The translations under genes and the position numbers were made by a program. Positions 25,692 through 39,939 of a stretch of 64,000 nt of DNA are shown here, in pieces. The notes below the pieces were generated by a model. The model did no database searches. It was not told the origin of the DNA and was given only the letters and a program-made list of their open reading frames with translations. The stretch covers positions 2,496,501 through 2,560,500 of the forward strand of contig JAXDDX010000055.1 in the NCBI GenBank assembly GCA_034670405.1. Reading direction: 5' to 3'. The DNA comes from Hoplostethus atlanticus. Taxonomy: Eukaryota > Chordata > Actinopteri > Trachichthyiformes > Trachichthyidae. Position 1 is the first letter of the stretch. Each line of letters opens with the position of its first letter.

Positions 25692-27636
25692 GTAGGTGAA
25701 ACTGGTTTTCGTGTATGGACTAGGTAAATACTGTCAGTGTTCCGGTGATAAAATGTCTCTATTTAACGAGCTTATCATTTAGGCAAGCGGAAATGAAGTG
25801 GCGTGAGTGTCAAGTCAATAGAGCTGGTTACCAGCTGCAAGCTAACTAACTAGCTAGGCTAACGACAGTTGGCTGGCGAACTCAATAATGTTCCTCCTTT
25901 TGTTTGGTTGCATCAGTAATCTATGGTCTGATATACAGCAAGAATAATGTACCTCTTATTTAAAAACACATTGTTTTTCACAGTTTTTGTTAGCCCTGCA
26001 AGTACTGTAAGTTATGTGTGCATAACGTTAGCCACTTAACTGTTAGAATGCTACACGACTGGTTGTTTTAGCATAAAATAAGAATAGACGTTATTGGGTA
26101 CAGTTTGGCCATAACCGTAATAAGACATTAGCTTTAACGCTAGCTAATGTTGGCGTATTAAATGCATTTGAGCAAGGTAATCACCAGCTAGCAAAGCCAT
26201 TTCAGTTACTAATGATTGACAAGCGTTTTGATTGACCTGCATGTCAACCACTCAATAAATCAGCCATGTCAATCAATCAGTTAATCAGTCAGCTGGTCAA
26301 GAAGGCAGTTCATTAATGAGTTATTTGCAGTGGGAGCACATATCTTAGCTAAATTACACCCCATGAGAAATTGTATTAGACATTTGATGAGCAAATGCAG
26401 TGTGCTCAACATTCACCTCACATAAGCCGGTGGTTCCACAACTGGATCTCCAAATCTATAAAACAGACAAACATTTCCATAGCTGGACTGTAATATCGTA
26501 ATCTTGGAGGATTTTTGTTGTCTGTCTGTACAGGAGATGGTGGTTGGTTTACCGGGGAGAATGAAACCTCTCCTCAAAATAGTCATTTGAACACATCCTC
26601 TCATTGTGCTAAGTTTTAATGAATGAAGTAATTGAATTAAACTCTCCCGTATTTGTCTGCGGACTACCTGGACCCCCTCAAAGAAGCTAAAATTCCTATA
26701 TTACCAACAGTGCAAGCAAGCACCTAGTAGCCTACTAAGGAGTGCAAGGGTCAAAGCCACAGCCAGTAGTTGTCTCAAGTATTCCTGTGTTCCTAGAATA
26801 ATCCTATATGACAGATGATACGATAAAGATTTTATGAAAACTATCCTAACCTTTTATTTTAGACGGTGTTATTTGTGAGTGTGACCTCGCTTGGACAATA
26901 AGTGCTCCTCGTTATTTGGATTTGCTTGAGAGTTCATTCTTAGTTCAGTGTGTAATCCCTTTGAGCGAAGCGAAGGTCAGACTTGTAACTGTACACTGCC
27001 AAATGATCCCGCCGGTGTTGTCTCGTGTTTTTTTTTTCCCCTCCACCATAGAGCTGACCTTGATTGAGTCCTCATTGTCACAAGTGTACACTTTACACAG
27101 ATCCGTCAGGACAGTAGTACCTTTTACAGCTCCGTTGCTGCTGTTCATATGTTTTTAAGAGGCGCTTGTCCTTCTGTCTCTATGTTTGTATGATAAGGGC
27201 TTTTGTCATTTAATGGGGAAAAAAACACCCTAAAACTCTATAACTTTGTTATTATTAATGTAGCTATTGATGATGTATTTGCATTTCTGGACCTATTTGG
27301 TGGAAATGTTTCCTGATACCTGCGGATAACCGGCTTATTGAGATATTTTACAAATTGACGAGCTCTAACGGTGTAAGATTATCTGAGGGTGGAGTTTTGC
27401 TTTAATAACATTTCTCTGTCTTCATTCAGATTACTGCTGGTTGCAGGGCTCTCCAGAGCAGAAGTGGTGTGCCATTCCCCTTTCGTCCTCTCATGCCCCC
27501 CCCCCCACCCCCGTGTGTTTCCCTATGTTTTAGTGACTTACCCCCACCTGATTCCCCCTTGTGGTCTCGCCTCTCCTGCCCAAAGCCCCCCCATCTCCCC
27601 CCATGCTTTGGACAAAACCAGCTCACTGCCACCCCA

Positions 27637-30600
27637 ATGACTGCCTGGATCGTCCTGCCTGTCAGCCTCTCTGCCTTCTCCATCACAGGAATATGGATAG
27701 TGTGAGTGACATTTCATCCTGACTCTGTGTGAAGTCTGCTGTAGCATTGGAGCATTAGTCTGTTTGCACTATAGTAAAGGCATAAATTGACTTGATGATT
27801 AGATTAGATGAAACCTGAATGATCCCCGTGGGGAAATCGGGTCTCTGCAGCAGCGGAGAGAATGATATAGATAAGAATAGAGCAAATGGAGTGAAGATAA
27901 TACAACAGGAGAACATATTGAGACTATTACAACAGATAGATAAATACAAAGCATCTTCGTTGACAGATTTACAGATTAGAAGTGGCTATGCAAGTGTGCA
28001 TTGTTAGCTGTTCACATTATCAGGTATACAGATGGGAGAACTAATGTACAGAGGTGTGCGTAGACATCCAAAGGTCTATTCACATTAGATAGAGATGCCA
28101 TATGAACAGATTGTTAGATAATATTGGCACAGATCCTTGTGCTCTGGTGATTATCTCCATCTATTTTGCTGAAAGTCCCCTTTCCTCAGGCCCGGTGTAA
28201 TCTTCACTGTTGCTAATAGTTCAACTTGTGCCATCATGGGTTAGGTCACTTAATATGTCATGATGCTCTGTGTTTTTTACATTTGACATTTCTTATTTTT
28301 CATAAGTGTGTGCTCTTTCCCCCACAGCTATGCCATGGCCGTGATGAATCACCATGTTTGTCCTGTGGAGAACTGGTGAGTGATTATTTGATATGAGGAA
28401 ACTGGCGTTAAAATCTAATATGTCAGTGTTTTAGATTTTTAAATGTAGACAACCTCATTCCTCAGCTACTATTGGGGGATCATTTACTAAACTAAACTTT
28501 TCATTGTGTCCCCGGCTGCAGGTCTTACAATGTAACCTGCACAGAGGAGCTGCCCCGACCAGGCTTCCCCAAGACATGCTGCACCATCCAGGACATCCCT
28601 CTCATCAGGTCTCCTGTTCTACCCCTCCGCCTCTCTGCACAGTTCTTTCTCTATGTATCTGCAACACAGGAAGCAATTGTCTATCAGCGAAGGCCCCGAG
28701 GAATGAATTAGCACCTTGTTATGTGGCGGCGCTGTGACAATCATTAACCCACGTGCTGCATAAGCTGGATTTGTTCAGTCTGAAAGTAAATCTGAAAGAC
28801 CAGGTACAGAAGTGCATCATGAGACACACTGGCCTTTGTTCACACAATGCATGTAGAAGTAATTCCTAAAGCTTAGTTTTATATTCAGATACAGGCTAAT
28901 ATCAGATGGTGGTGGTTTCACATGCATAGCCAGACAAAACAATACAACAGTAAAGATGTCACCCCTCACCCACCCATGAATTAATCCCCTTCTTGGCCAA
29001 TCAGTAAATCAACGACAAATGGTGGAATATGGTGTACATTGATGGTCCTGGAGGCAAATTTGCAGAGCAGGGATAGCTGGACATGTCACCAAATTGGGAG
29101 ATGTAACTGTTTCTTAATATTTTTCTTTGGGCCAATCTGTGTAATTCGTAAAATGCTGGGGAGTGCAGGGTGAGGTGCATCATCCCCCCAAGTCTCGCCA
29201 AAATCCGATCAGTGGTGTCCAAGATATGTTGTGTGACAGACCGGCGAACAAACAAACCTACGGAGACCGAACCAAATTTTAAAAAAAAAACAAGGAATCA
29301 GTTTCATTCATGTTTTACTGTAGTCTCTCTATTCACTTAGTACAGTAAATGTACAGAAAGGTCTTTGTGTTCGGTGGCAGTAGTGCAGACAGTTTTCAAG
29401 GTAACACATATTGGCTGATGGCACAAAGGACAACATACACGCAAAGGCTCAGTGAAAGTCATATGACCGACAATAGACTATCCCTATGGAAACATTCAGA
29501 TCACGGTCTCTTTTAAGCATCTAGGATTGTGCGTAGAGTTTACGGAGTTAATTCCTGTAATAATGTTCTGTCTCCATGTCCCTGTTGGTGTGTCCTGCAG
29601 TAAATGTGGCTCCTTCCCACCAGAGAGCTGCCTATTCAGTCTGATCGGCAACATTGGAGCCTTCATGGGTAAGGCCTCAATCTACACACACAAACACCTG
29701 GCAGCACCTATTAAGCAATAAGTGAACCCAGGTCTTTATACCCATGTCATACACATGACCCAGGAATATTATGGTATGCTGATTCAGGTCCGTGGCCTTT
29801 TAGTTGCCATTCAACTCAACTTTATTGTCATTCCACCTTACACAAGTACACGTCTTGGTGTCACGGCACATTTCAAACAGTGCAAAGACAATACAAACAA
29901 CAATACAACACACACAGTGCAACAAAACAAAATGGTGCAATGCAGTTTAACAATAGTAGTATAAATTGACTGGTGCATTGAATTCAACTATTGCAGTTTT
30001 AACATAGCACAGTTAGTAAGTGGCTGGGTTTAAAGTGACTGGCGCAGATAGAAATGATGTTGCTGGTAGAGGGTGATGTTCAGCACAGTGAAGTAGAATT
30101 CACTGGGGTGTGTTGAGAGACTTCTGTTCAGGGACCGTTCACATGCTAGTGTTGCTATACAGTATGTCTGCCACTGTAACACCCTTAGCAATAAAAATGA
30201 GTTTAACAAAAAGCTAGCCCAGTCACGACAATCCAAACCATAAGACGGGAGACACTTTTGCATCTTATCCCTATATTGACTATGTGACAGTGACAGCATG
30301 CGTTACATGTGTTTGGAAGCTGTGAAGATTTATAGTTATTTAAGTATCAAATAAAATATAACTGTATGAGAATTCTGTGTAAACCCTCGGGGCTGCGCTT
30401 TAGGAGTTTATACCAATAATTCATACGCTAACAAAATGAAAGGTGGATTGTGGCTCAATCTCAAAGGTTAGAGCCGTTGCCACCCTCGCTTAATTGAACA
30501 TTTAACGCTATCACCTTCTGCTCTTTAACACTAGAGCCAATGTGCGGTATAGGAAGAGTTTAATGTTAGTTTACTTGTGGCCATAATGCTGCATGGTGGC

Positions 30601-33600
30601 TACATATGCGAGCCGCTTGGCTTCAGGAGATGCAGGGGGACTTTAAATAGCCTGTGCTCTCTAATCAATTATGGATGTGGTCTTCCTTCCACTTCTCCCC
30701 CCCCTTTTTTCCTCTCCCCCACCATCATTCGTCATGACCTTCCCCCATTACTCCACTTCCTGTCTTGTTTAATTCGCCACCCATTTCTGTCCCCGTTTTC
30801 TCCTTCTGCTCTTTATTACATCTCTCCCACTCCCTTTTTTTTGTTGTCCGTTCTCCATCGCTCAGTTAACCTCTCCCCTCTCTCCCTCTATATTTCCTTC
30901 TCTCTCACCTCATCAACCCCTGTTATGTTTCTTTTCTCTTTGTCTCTACCTCTTTGCTCTCTTCCCTCCATTCCTTTCCTTTGCTCTTCTCTTACCATCT
31001 TTTGTCCTGGTCGTTTTGACCCTTGGCCTCCTTACAATCGGTTGTTCGTAATGTCGGTCATCTAGGAATTTAAGTGAATTTTAACTGTTGCACTCATTGT
31101 AACTAACTCTGGATGAAGGTGCATAAATGCCCTAAAAATGTAAAGCTGAAAATGGATGCAGGCACATCCATTTGTGCACCTGCTCTCATTGTCTCATCTT
31201 CCAACAAAAATAAAGTGGTGTACAACCAAGAGCTTGTACACCACTGACTTAACATTTTGGAGACCGTGATAAGGACAACAAAGCTGAATCCTCCCAAAGC
31301 ATGCAGCTATTTCTACCAGCCAGGAGGAAGCAGCTAGCCAAACGAGCATGACATTTGTGCAAACTCTGTGACAGAAGCCGAACTGAGCGAATCTCTGTCC
31401 TTGTGATGGTTAAAGATATGCAAGGGTCTGAGTCCCGTAGAGAGCAGAAAATGATGTGATTATTTTTGTCCATAATCTGCTTTAGCCTTTGTAAATTTCA
31501 GCATGCACCAAATGTTCAAAGATTCAATGTGACCATTAGAAGATGGACTTTTGCACACCCCTAGTCCCAAAATACTTGACTGGGAGAAAAGATGTCTTGC
31601 CAAATGTTGGTTTTGGCGGGGCTAATCCGATTCCCTGCTTTGGCTTCCTCTTCATTTCAGTTCATATTCATTCAGTGGGAATGATATTTAAGAGTTTCTG
31701 CAAAAAATAGATATTTTGAAATGGGAAATGAGAAGGTTTCTGCTGCGTTTTCTGGTTTGCTGCTGTGACTGACCTTGATGCTGTGGTGCTGACTGGTGTG
31801 GCATTTTTAGGCCACAGTGTGAAGGCATGTCTCTTCTGTCCTGCAGTGGTGATGGTGTGCCTTCTGCGCTACGCCCAGGTGATAGAGCACAGCCACCGGT
31901 GTTGGATCAACACCAGCGCCCTGGTGTCCGGCTGCACGAACGCTCTTGGCCTGGTCATGGTGGGCAACTTCCAGGTAATTATGCCTTTTGGGATGTCTCT
32001 TCTGCCTACCATCATGCAGGGTTCTACAGTGCTTCCATTTTAGCAGCATTTAAACCAGCAAGACGTTTCCGCCAGGTATAGTCAGCGTTTGTTTCTAATG
32101 GCACATATCTCTTAACATGATAAAAGTGGAAAACAATCAACAGTGATGTAAAATGGAAATACAGGAAATTAGCAAAATGTTCCATCACATTGGAACGGTC
32201 CTTTAATGACCATGGCACCGTGGTGAACACGCCCCATGACCGTATGTTCCCTTGGCAGGTTGACCACGCCAAGTCTCTCCACTACGTGGGCGCTGGGGTG
32301 GCGTTCCCCGCAGGGCTGCTGTTCGTGTGCCTGCAGTGTGTGCTCACCTACCGGGTGGCCGTGACCGCCCTCGACTACTGGATGGCCCACTTCCGGGTGG
32401 CGCTGGCGCTGGGTGCCATGGTCTCCCTCGTCCTCAGTATCCTTTTCTTTCCACGCGAGAGAGATGGGGGGAGGATATGAATCTGTCTGTTTATTTGAAT
32501 GATGTTTTTCAGTATAAGATAAAGGAACATCTCAGATATGCATACCATGTAGACAGTATGGAATAGTGAAATCCTCACCTCCATGATATACTGTATATAC
32601 ACAGACACAGAGAGAAACAAGCACAAGGAATGGAGAGAATAAGTTGAATGAATAGATAAAGAAAAAAGAAGACTAAAGGGAGTTTAACAGGGGAGGCTGG
32701 GATGACGCTGTGGTTCCTGGCTGCTCTTCAGGTACATGGTTCTTTAATAGTAATGAAAAAGAGCTCAGCACCCCAAAGCCAATTTAAAAAAGCCTCTTTT
32801 TCTATTGGCTCTTTAATAGAAGGTTACACACTTTGACTGCAGTTAATCAATCTTGGACTTGCCTTGGACCCCTCTGTTTCATAGCCTAATGTTTGTAACA
32901 CATTAATTTCCTGTAGTCTGGGTGTAACTTTACACCTTAAAGGTCCAGTGGGGAACCTGAATCACAGCACTCGACTACATACTTCTTTCAGGATTCCTGG
33001 AAAGGAAATGGAATGTCTGGATCCTGTCTGGGAAGTATGGAAATGCATGGAAAATAAATTTGATTGTTTGGAAAGTATTGCAATTGCACAAAAAATAGGG
33101 TTAAATGTTGTGTTGGTTAGTGTAGCTTTTTCTAAGTACGCTACTTTTCTAATGACAAATACTTGTGTAGGAGGAGATAAGGTCTGTTGATGTTGCAATT
33201 CCTACTTGTCACCCATAGAGGTCACTAAAGGTAATGGATTACTTAATGCACCTTTTTAAAATAAGTCTTAATTATTTAACTTGCAGAAACCTGTAGTCCC
33301 CCAGTATTGCCCCGCCACGATCAGCATATAGTATATTAAATGCAGACTAAAATCTTCAATTCCTTTCGAGAAAATTAAGGCCTTGAAAAAGTGTGAAATA
33401 TTTACAATAGACAATTTACAATAGTCGTGCAAGAACCCCAATCTTTTATCAGTTCCACATTGACTGTTCAAGTGTTTCTTAAATGAATATCACATCTCTT
33501 TTTTTGTAGATCTGTAACTTTATGGATTCATATGGAAATTCATATGGATTTTAAAGAAGTCAGAAGTTACTCAGTTGGCCCCTGTGTTTCATATCTGGTG

Positions 33601-34939
33601 GAGTCTCTCAGTTGTCTATTTAGTGGTGAATATGGGCATTTTTCTTCTCCATCTGAAGAGGGTGGGGTGTTGTAGAGCAGCGCTACTCAACACGCGGCCC
33701 GCGGGCCACAGGTCAAAAATATAATATTCTCATTTCAATGAACACAAACCATTTCTAAACTAAATTCTTAATGACCACAAGATGGCGATCGTGCATACTG
33801 TGCTTATTTAGCAATCGTGGGATCAACAAAGAAGATAAACCAACACATGATCAGCGACAAACGCTCGGCGCTGGCACTGCCATTGATTTCAACATTCTTG
33901 TGATTTATTGCAACAGCAATCTAACACTTTTACATTTAATGAATAAAGCCTACTTATTGTCATTTAATCATTTGATATCCATGTGGCTTGAAATAACACT
34001 ACAAAATAGTTTTATATGACCAAAAAATTTGCGTTGCGGCCCTTTGACACAGCTGTATCTTGCTGTGTGGCCCTTGAGCTATGTAAAGTTGAGTAGCCCT
34101 GTTGTAGAGGATGTGTGGGTGGAGGTGTAACTGCTAGCTCCCAGCTGGCACTGCAGCTGCAATTGCTATTAAGGTGCATAATGTAACATGAGGTTCTGTC
34201 ACATTGGTGCAAGGCTGTCTCCTTGTTGCTGGGAGGGCTGAGAGACAGATGCTCTGCTTCCTGCCTGGCCAGTTGAGCTTGGCCATACTAGGAGCATATA
34301 AGCCTGCCAGCCTGCTTGATTCAGCCTCAAAACAGGATCTGCAGCAACATGGCCTCAGCATGCTTATACTTATACAGTACTGATGTTTTTGAATGAAACT
34401 GCCAATAGACAATATTTTGCACTGATATAAAAGAAAAAAATAAAATTCAGTTTATTCAATTCATTCAATTATATTCAGTATTTTTCTCCCACAATTGTTT
34501 TTCTTGGCAGGGTGGAAAGGCCTCTGAAACAGCATTTAGACATCATTGGACATTAAAACCTTTTTTTTTAATAAAAGGCCAATATCCGCTCAATATACAT
34601 ACAAGAGATGTTGCTCCTTAACCTGCCCCCTCCCTAGGCGGCATCTTTTTCATCCACGAGAGCTTCATCCTGCAGCACGCCGCCGCCATCTGCGAGTGGG
34701 TCTTCACTGTGGACATCCTAGTCTTCTACGGCACCTTCACCTACGAGTTCGGCACCGTCACCAACGAGACCATGATGGTGGGGCTGCAGCAGACTCTCCA
34801 CCACGGCTCCGGGGTCATTCTGGGCCCCGGGGCCCGGGCGGCAGCGCTGGGCGGGGCGACCAAGGGCCTCAAGTCCCCCGGGGGAAGCAGCACATCCACC
34901 CATCTCAACTGCACCCCGGAGAGCATAGCCATGTTGTAG
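27637..34939 (+). CDS. tmem150a: Transmembrane protein 150A
   Basis: TMEM150A belongs to the Frag1/DRAM/Sfk1 family of multi-pass membrane proteins. In mammals it acts with EFR3 at the plasma membrane to control phosphatidylinositol 4-kinase III alpha. Coding exons are 27637-27701, 28328-28375, 28522-28608, 29601-29668, 31847-31974, 32259-32436 and 34638-34939. Phases agree throughout and give 291 aa, against 271 in human. MTAWI with [13 protein letters not shown], then [56 protein letters not shown] and the tail [17 protein letters not shown] match human almost residue for residue. The first loop keeps its conserved cysteines. The final exon carries a Gly/Ala-rich insert of about 20 residues before that tail, encoded by very GC-rich DNA. 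The next genes to the right are rnf181 and vamp5, as in human. Confidence 0.96.
27806..27975. repeat. Dispersed repeat, probably LINE-derived
   Basis: AGATGAAACCTGAATGATCC, CGTGGGGAAATCGGG and TGCAGCAG are closely repeated at 51105-51235, followed in both by an A-rich stretch with ATAGA and AATA motifs. This style is common in fish LINE 3' regions. It lies in intron 1 of tmem150a. Confidence 0.5.
29165..29275. repeat. Dispersed repeat fragment
   Basis: CAAGTCTCGCCAAAATCCGA then TCAGTGGTGTCCAAGATATG and a tail of GACAGACCGGCGAACAAACA. This resembles an interspersed element frequent in teleosts. It lies in a tmem150a intron and the class is unknown. Confidence 0.4.
29817..30290 (-). mobile_element. 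Non-LTR-like 3' end, inverted
   Basis: On the - strand the segment ends GGAATGACAATAAAGTTGAG TTGAATGG, the style of fish LINE and SINE 3' ends. The body is only weakly characterised, and the far boundary is a guess. Confidence 0.35.
33678..34101. mobile_element. Non-autonomous hAT transposon (424 bp)
   Basis: The ends are CAGCGCTACTCAAC on the left and, inverted, CAGGGCTACTCAAC on the right. The element is flanked by perfect 8-bp direct repeats TTGTAGAG at 33670-33677 and 34102-34109. Inverted repeats starting CAG and an 8-bp duplication are diagnostic of hAT. There is no transposase ORF. It sits in the last intron of tmem150a. Confidence 0.92.
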
Positions 34940-37900
34940 CTCTGCATCGCCGCCCAAAGGCCCGAAACGTCACTGCGGAGGTGCTTCGCCAGCTCCCACC
35001 CGTAAAGGGAGACGCCACAGGCAGCGTGGGAAGGAGGGGAGGTGTTTTGAGATCTGTAAGAATTGGACCGACACACCAGGTTATCGTGTCTGTATCGCTG
35101 TATCGGTTTTGTCAGTGTTTTCACAAGCCGTCCGGTTAGCCGCTGCAGCCAAACCTCCCGTTGGATTCGCTGCAGTGACACTTTTAAAAGGGGCTGAATG
35201 TGTGGAGCCGAGGGCAGCACTTGATCCACAAATGTTCTGCAACGTGGGTGTTGGGAATCAGGCCTGTAAGTGTTCACTGGGTTGGTGCTTTCTTAAGGGG
35301 GACATTTTCGTTAGTCCACTGTGGCTTTGGCCAGCGTTCATCCTCGTTGTCTTGGCCGAAAGAGAAGAAAGTTTCTTAGAGCCACAGTTTTTTATTTTTA
35401 TTTTTATTTTTTTTCTTCTCTCACCCCAAACACTTTTTCACAGACTATCCAATGCTCGTTGTGGCCCACCCTCTCGCTGATTTGACCCCTTCGCTTATCT
35501 CTGCACGCCACACTCTGAATGAGAGAATAACCGCGTACGTTTGAGTTTTGAGTTTTGAGTTTGTACTCTAGCATTGTAAGTAGAAAATATTGAATGTCTG
35601 AAAAAGTGAATACTCTAGCTAGATAACAGTTTTGTAACTTTGACCGGCTGTATGGACATGGCCTTTTTAAATTCATCTATCAAGTATAAATTATCAAATG
35701 ACTGGAAAAAAAAACTGAAAACATTCACATAATTTGACTTGACAATTGTATTTGTGAGCACAGTAGCCGCCCAATATCTGGAATAGAAACCCCATGGGCA
35801 GGGGATTTGAATGCTAATTTTTATGGTATTGTTTGATTGTTTTAAAAATGTATCTCTGTATTTTGAGCCACTGCATTTCTTGTTCTCTTCAGGACGTAAT
35901 CCATTTTGACATGTGAGTGTGGTATGGTTGCATAATCCTGCTGGTTTGTCCTGCCCTTATGTTGACTGGGGCTGTCTGCATCTCAATCACGTTTAACTGA
36001 GAAACTCTTAATTCTTCTTCCTTTTTTTATTTCATTCCACTCTCCCACATGTATTTTTTTTTTATCGTCATGTCAGGTGCAATAATTGCCATTTCAATTT
36101 ACACTCCAGTGGAGTGAGCGATGCCTTTTTCAGTGAAGGGATTTGGGGTTTACCCAGGAGAAGTTGAACACAGGGCTCTTTTCGTTTCTAATGTACAGAG
36201 CGGGGACGCTTGAACAGGCCTACTTCCTGTAGGAAAATGAAAAGGGTGAACCCATACAATCCATCGAACCCATTTACTCACAGATTTAACATGGTTTTGT
36301 CCACACTCAGTTTACGGTGGACTCAAACCGTTTTGATTCCAGGCTGGAACCTTGGAAGCCTTATTTGAGTTTTGAGGAAACGTTTTCTGTAAAGGGGGAC
36401 GTCCCACGTGAAGCCTGTTCAATGAGTTACAGAGGTATTTTAGTTCAGACGAGCTGAGTGAGTAGTGTGAGTGAATATGATGCCTGTCGACCTTGTGCCA
36501 TTAACCCAAAACAAGGCAATATCAAAGTTGTATACAAGACACTGTTGTGAAAATCAAACTGTAAAATGGGATTTATTTATTTTTATGCTTGAAAAATGAT
36601 TCTTGTTGCCAACTTCTCAACAGTAAAGCGGTTGAGAATTAGTTTAACACCATGTAGGTGAAAGCTCAAGCTAAAGCTGACTAGCGCCACCTTGAGGAGA
36701 ATTACACTGTTGGAGGCAAGTTATTCTTTTAGTGGGCCGTTTCTCCTCATCTGGGATCAGTTTCCGCAGTATGTTACATAACCCATAACGCAGTATTCTA
36801 CTGTATTCTACCGCAGTATAGTACTGGTACATTTTAAACTTTGTCTAACCACTGGATGCCAGCAATACACATTTTTAAATTGTCACGTCACCTACCTCTG
36901 TTATCATCTGTGGGCTTGATGTTGTTCCAAGGCAGAAGGCAGGGTTCCTACATATTTCCCATCGGGAAAAATGCCGTACTTTTACCAGACTTTAATACCA
37001 CGTCTGGATTTGGACCAGTGTTCAGTATGATAGTGGCTGGGCAACATGACCGCCAATGAGGCGATGTCACTCTGTAGCTGAAGCTTATTCTCACCAAATA
37101 TGTGAAATGACAGTGGATCTCCTTTAAAACGTGTAGTGTGCATCGGGACTTAACAGGTCCTTTCTATACTGTTCAAGATGTATTGTGCAAATTGATTTTT
37201 TCCAGGCCTTGAAGAATGAAGGCCTGGAAGAACAGCAGCTGTGTCACATGGTTTTTCTAGCTCCTACACTTCTTGCCAAAAACGCTGAAATCTAAACTGG
37301 GATTTTGATGGGTTTTATGTATCAGCTGCAGGTGAAATGAATGGGATTCCTTCCTGTTCTGTGATAAAACGCTAGCTCCTGTGTCTGCACTGATTCTTTT
37401 AGCCTTATCCCTCATCCTGTGCCAGGTGAACATGTTCAAATGTTTTTTTTTTGTTGTTGAATCTTTTGTTCTGATGTAGCCAATTTTACCATACTGTAAG
37501 AGTCACATGGTTAGACTTCAACTGGCAGCTTGTATGAGCCCCACACAGGGCTGGGTTTATTCTGTGATAGCACCTCTATCTTCCACTGGACAGGCCAAAA
37601 TATAAAAGTGGCTTTACAATGTTCTTTTCATTTGTGTCAAATATTTGCACTTCAGCAAATAACAATGGTGTGTTTTGTTCATGAGAGAATCCCACTTACA
37701 AAAGGATGCCTGACCTGTAGATGTCTTGAACCCTAGAACACAACGCAGAAACAAATGTCTATAAAAATGTCTTTTTCTTCTTCCATGTTTGAAGACTATG
37801 TAAAACATGTATTTTACTCAATTTGATGGTAATAGGAGTCAGTGAAATCCCAAAAACAAGGCAACACAGAGTATTTTGTTTCCTTTTATAAATTCTGTAA

Positions 37901-37985
37901 ATATGTATGATTTGTCTATCATTTAGGTATTTTCTTTTGTCAGAGATTTATATTCAAATATAAATAAAAATGATAAATTATTAGG
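34940..37985 (+). other. Probable tmem150a 3' UTR
   Basis: No further exon was found after the stop. AATAAA at 37963-37968 is followed by a GT-rich downstream stretch (TGTTTTGAGTGGTTTGTTCT), a fair polyadenylation site about 3 kb from the stop. Whether transcription runs that far is not shown by the sequence. Confidence 0.4.
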
Positions 37986-39939
37986 AAATGTTTTGAGTGG
38001 TTTGTTCTTGAAGCAAAAAGAGAAATGCTGACTGTTAACATACCCAGGACAGTACAATTATCAACATAGTACTGCTTAATAGACAAATCAGAGTGACATG
38101 AGATCTGCCGTACAGTACATGTAATATATACACATAGTGGCATAGCAACATACCAAAGTGGAGAATTCAAGCTTTGGATATTTTGTGATGAACAAAGTCT
38201 GCTTATTGCCGATGAGACTAGAAACTAGTTTTGTCAGACGAGATGACGTAATGAAGATGTAACATTTTGGAGTAAGTCATTGGTTTACAATCATTTGACA
38301 TCCAAAAATCTTTAAAAACAAATGGAGGGAATGAGCTTCCATATAAAACCGGTCATTTCTAAACAGAACCTGAGGAAGAAACGCTCAACTAGACCATCAG
38401 TGACAAACAACTGAGAGCCCCTACGGTTTGAGAAAAACCGTCAGACACTGGAGGTCTCATCGTTCAGAACTTGTTCTGCTGGTCAATTTCATCCAGCCAC
38501 TAAACGGTATCAACACCGTTTAAATTGTCTGCATGGGGAATGAAAATCATATGACTTCACTTTCAAGGGAATTGACAGTGGAGGCAGAGAACATTTCTCC
38601 CCTTGTCTAATGAAGGGTGACTGCAAGTTTCACTTTTAAAACCTTTTTAAGGGCAGTTAGAATTAAATGAGACCAATTTCACACAGGAAATAAACATGAA
38701 ACTGAAAACAACTGTAGAGACTAGAATATTTCTTTGAACAGACTTTAGCACACCAAGACCTTTTGCAACTGAATTTACAACTTAAAATCCCACATTAAAC
38801 TGTATTCAAGACCTCGAGTTATAATGACTTAAAACATTTACAAGACTTTAAGGACCTGCAGTCACCCTGTAATATCTGTATCCAAAGGTCACAAATACAG
38901 ATGGCATATCCATTGCGGTGTTTCCCCTGGGAAAAGCATTCAGTCTGGTGAGAGGCCCAACGTGGACCTGGGTGGAAGAGTTACACCAGCATGACAACAG
39001 AACTGCAAAATATTACAGGAGCAACACAAATGGAATAGTAAAATATGAAGAAAAAAAAAAAAGAAAAAAACAGTAAAAGGGAACATGATTTTATGATCAG
39101 GGTTCAAGCATCCAGCCTCGTTCCTAGGCCTGATAGTCAGAGAAGACAAACCCGTAACGTCACAGGTTAGATCCCCGCAGCGGCCAGCGTGTCCATCAAC
39201 AGCCGTGTATCCGTGTCGGCGCGTCCTTGAGGTAGACGCTGAACTCCCCATGTCACTCAATGGAAGCGGCTCTAGATAAAACAGCATTGGCTAAAACAGC
39301 CTAAACGTGAATGTGGGGATGCAAGGTAGCCGGCGTGGCCTGTAGTACCCTGCATAGTATCTGGAGCTTTACGCAGCGGTCACAAAAAACATGGCGAGAG
39401 GCAACGCTTTGACAGAAATCAATGCAAAACTTCAACATTCAAACTGAAGGATGAAATTAGTCCGTATTTGCTCGATAAATTACATTGTGTGGAAAAAAAT
39501 AACAAGAGTCACTGATTATAAGGCAGAGGAAGAGAGTTAAAACCATCCTGCAAACTGGCTTAGCATTCCTCAGATTGAATGATTCATATTAGTCAGGAAA
39601 GAGAACCCAGCTGAACAGATGTTTGTGCATGTATTTAAAGCTCACAGTTATATCAAAAAGGGAATAGTTAAAAAATACTTAAAGCATTTTCCATCGTCGC
39701 TCCAACTGAAGACAAGCAAAGTAAAAGGAAATTCTACAGTGTTGCCATTTCAGTAGCGTACCTACCGAGAAACATATTCATGCTACCTAGTGGGGAGGGG
39801 GGAAAAAAAGAGCACGTCCACCGCGAGATTGGCATTTTCAATTTGCAGATCATGTTCCTAATTTTTTTCCCCAAGATAAAATGTCACTGTAGAGCCCTGT
39901 GTCATAAATTGCACCGTAGCGCCGAGATGCTGTCAGTCG
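37986..39939. other. Intergenic DNA between convergent tmem150a and rnf181
   Basis: This holds the rnf181 3' UTR at its right end. No coding exon or clear transposon was recognised in the rest. Confidence 0.5.

Noticed and set aside
30577-31065. 162-codon frame
   Set aside because: It is a C/T-rich intronic stretch of tmem150a translated as Ser, Pro, Leu and Phe, with no family resemblance or splice support.
34546-35139. 197-codon frame overlapping the last tmem150a exon
   Set aside because: It reads the exon in the wrong frame (His and Arg-rich). The correct frame continues the known protein.
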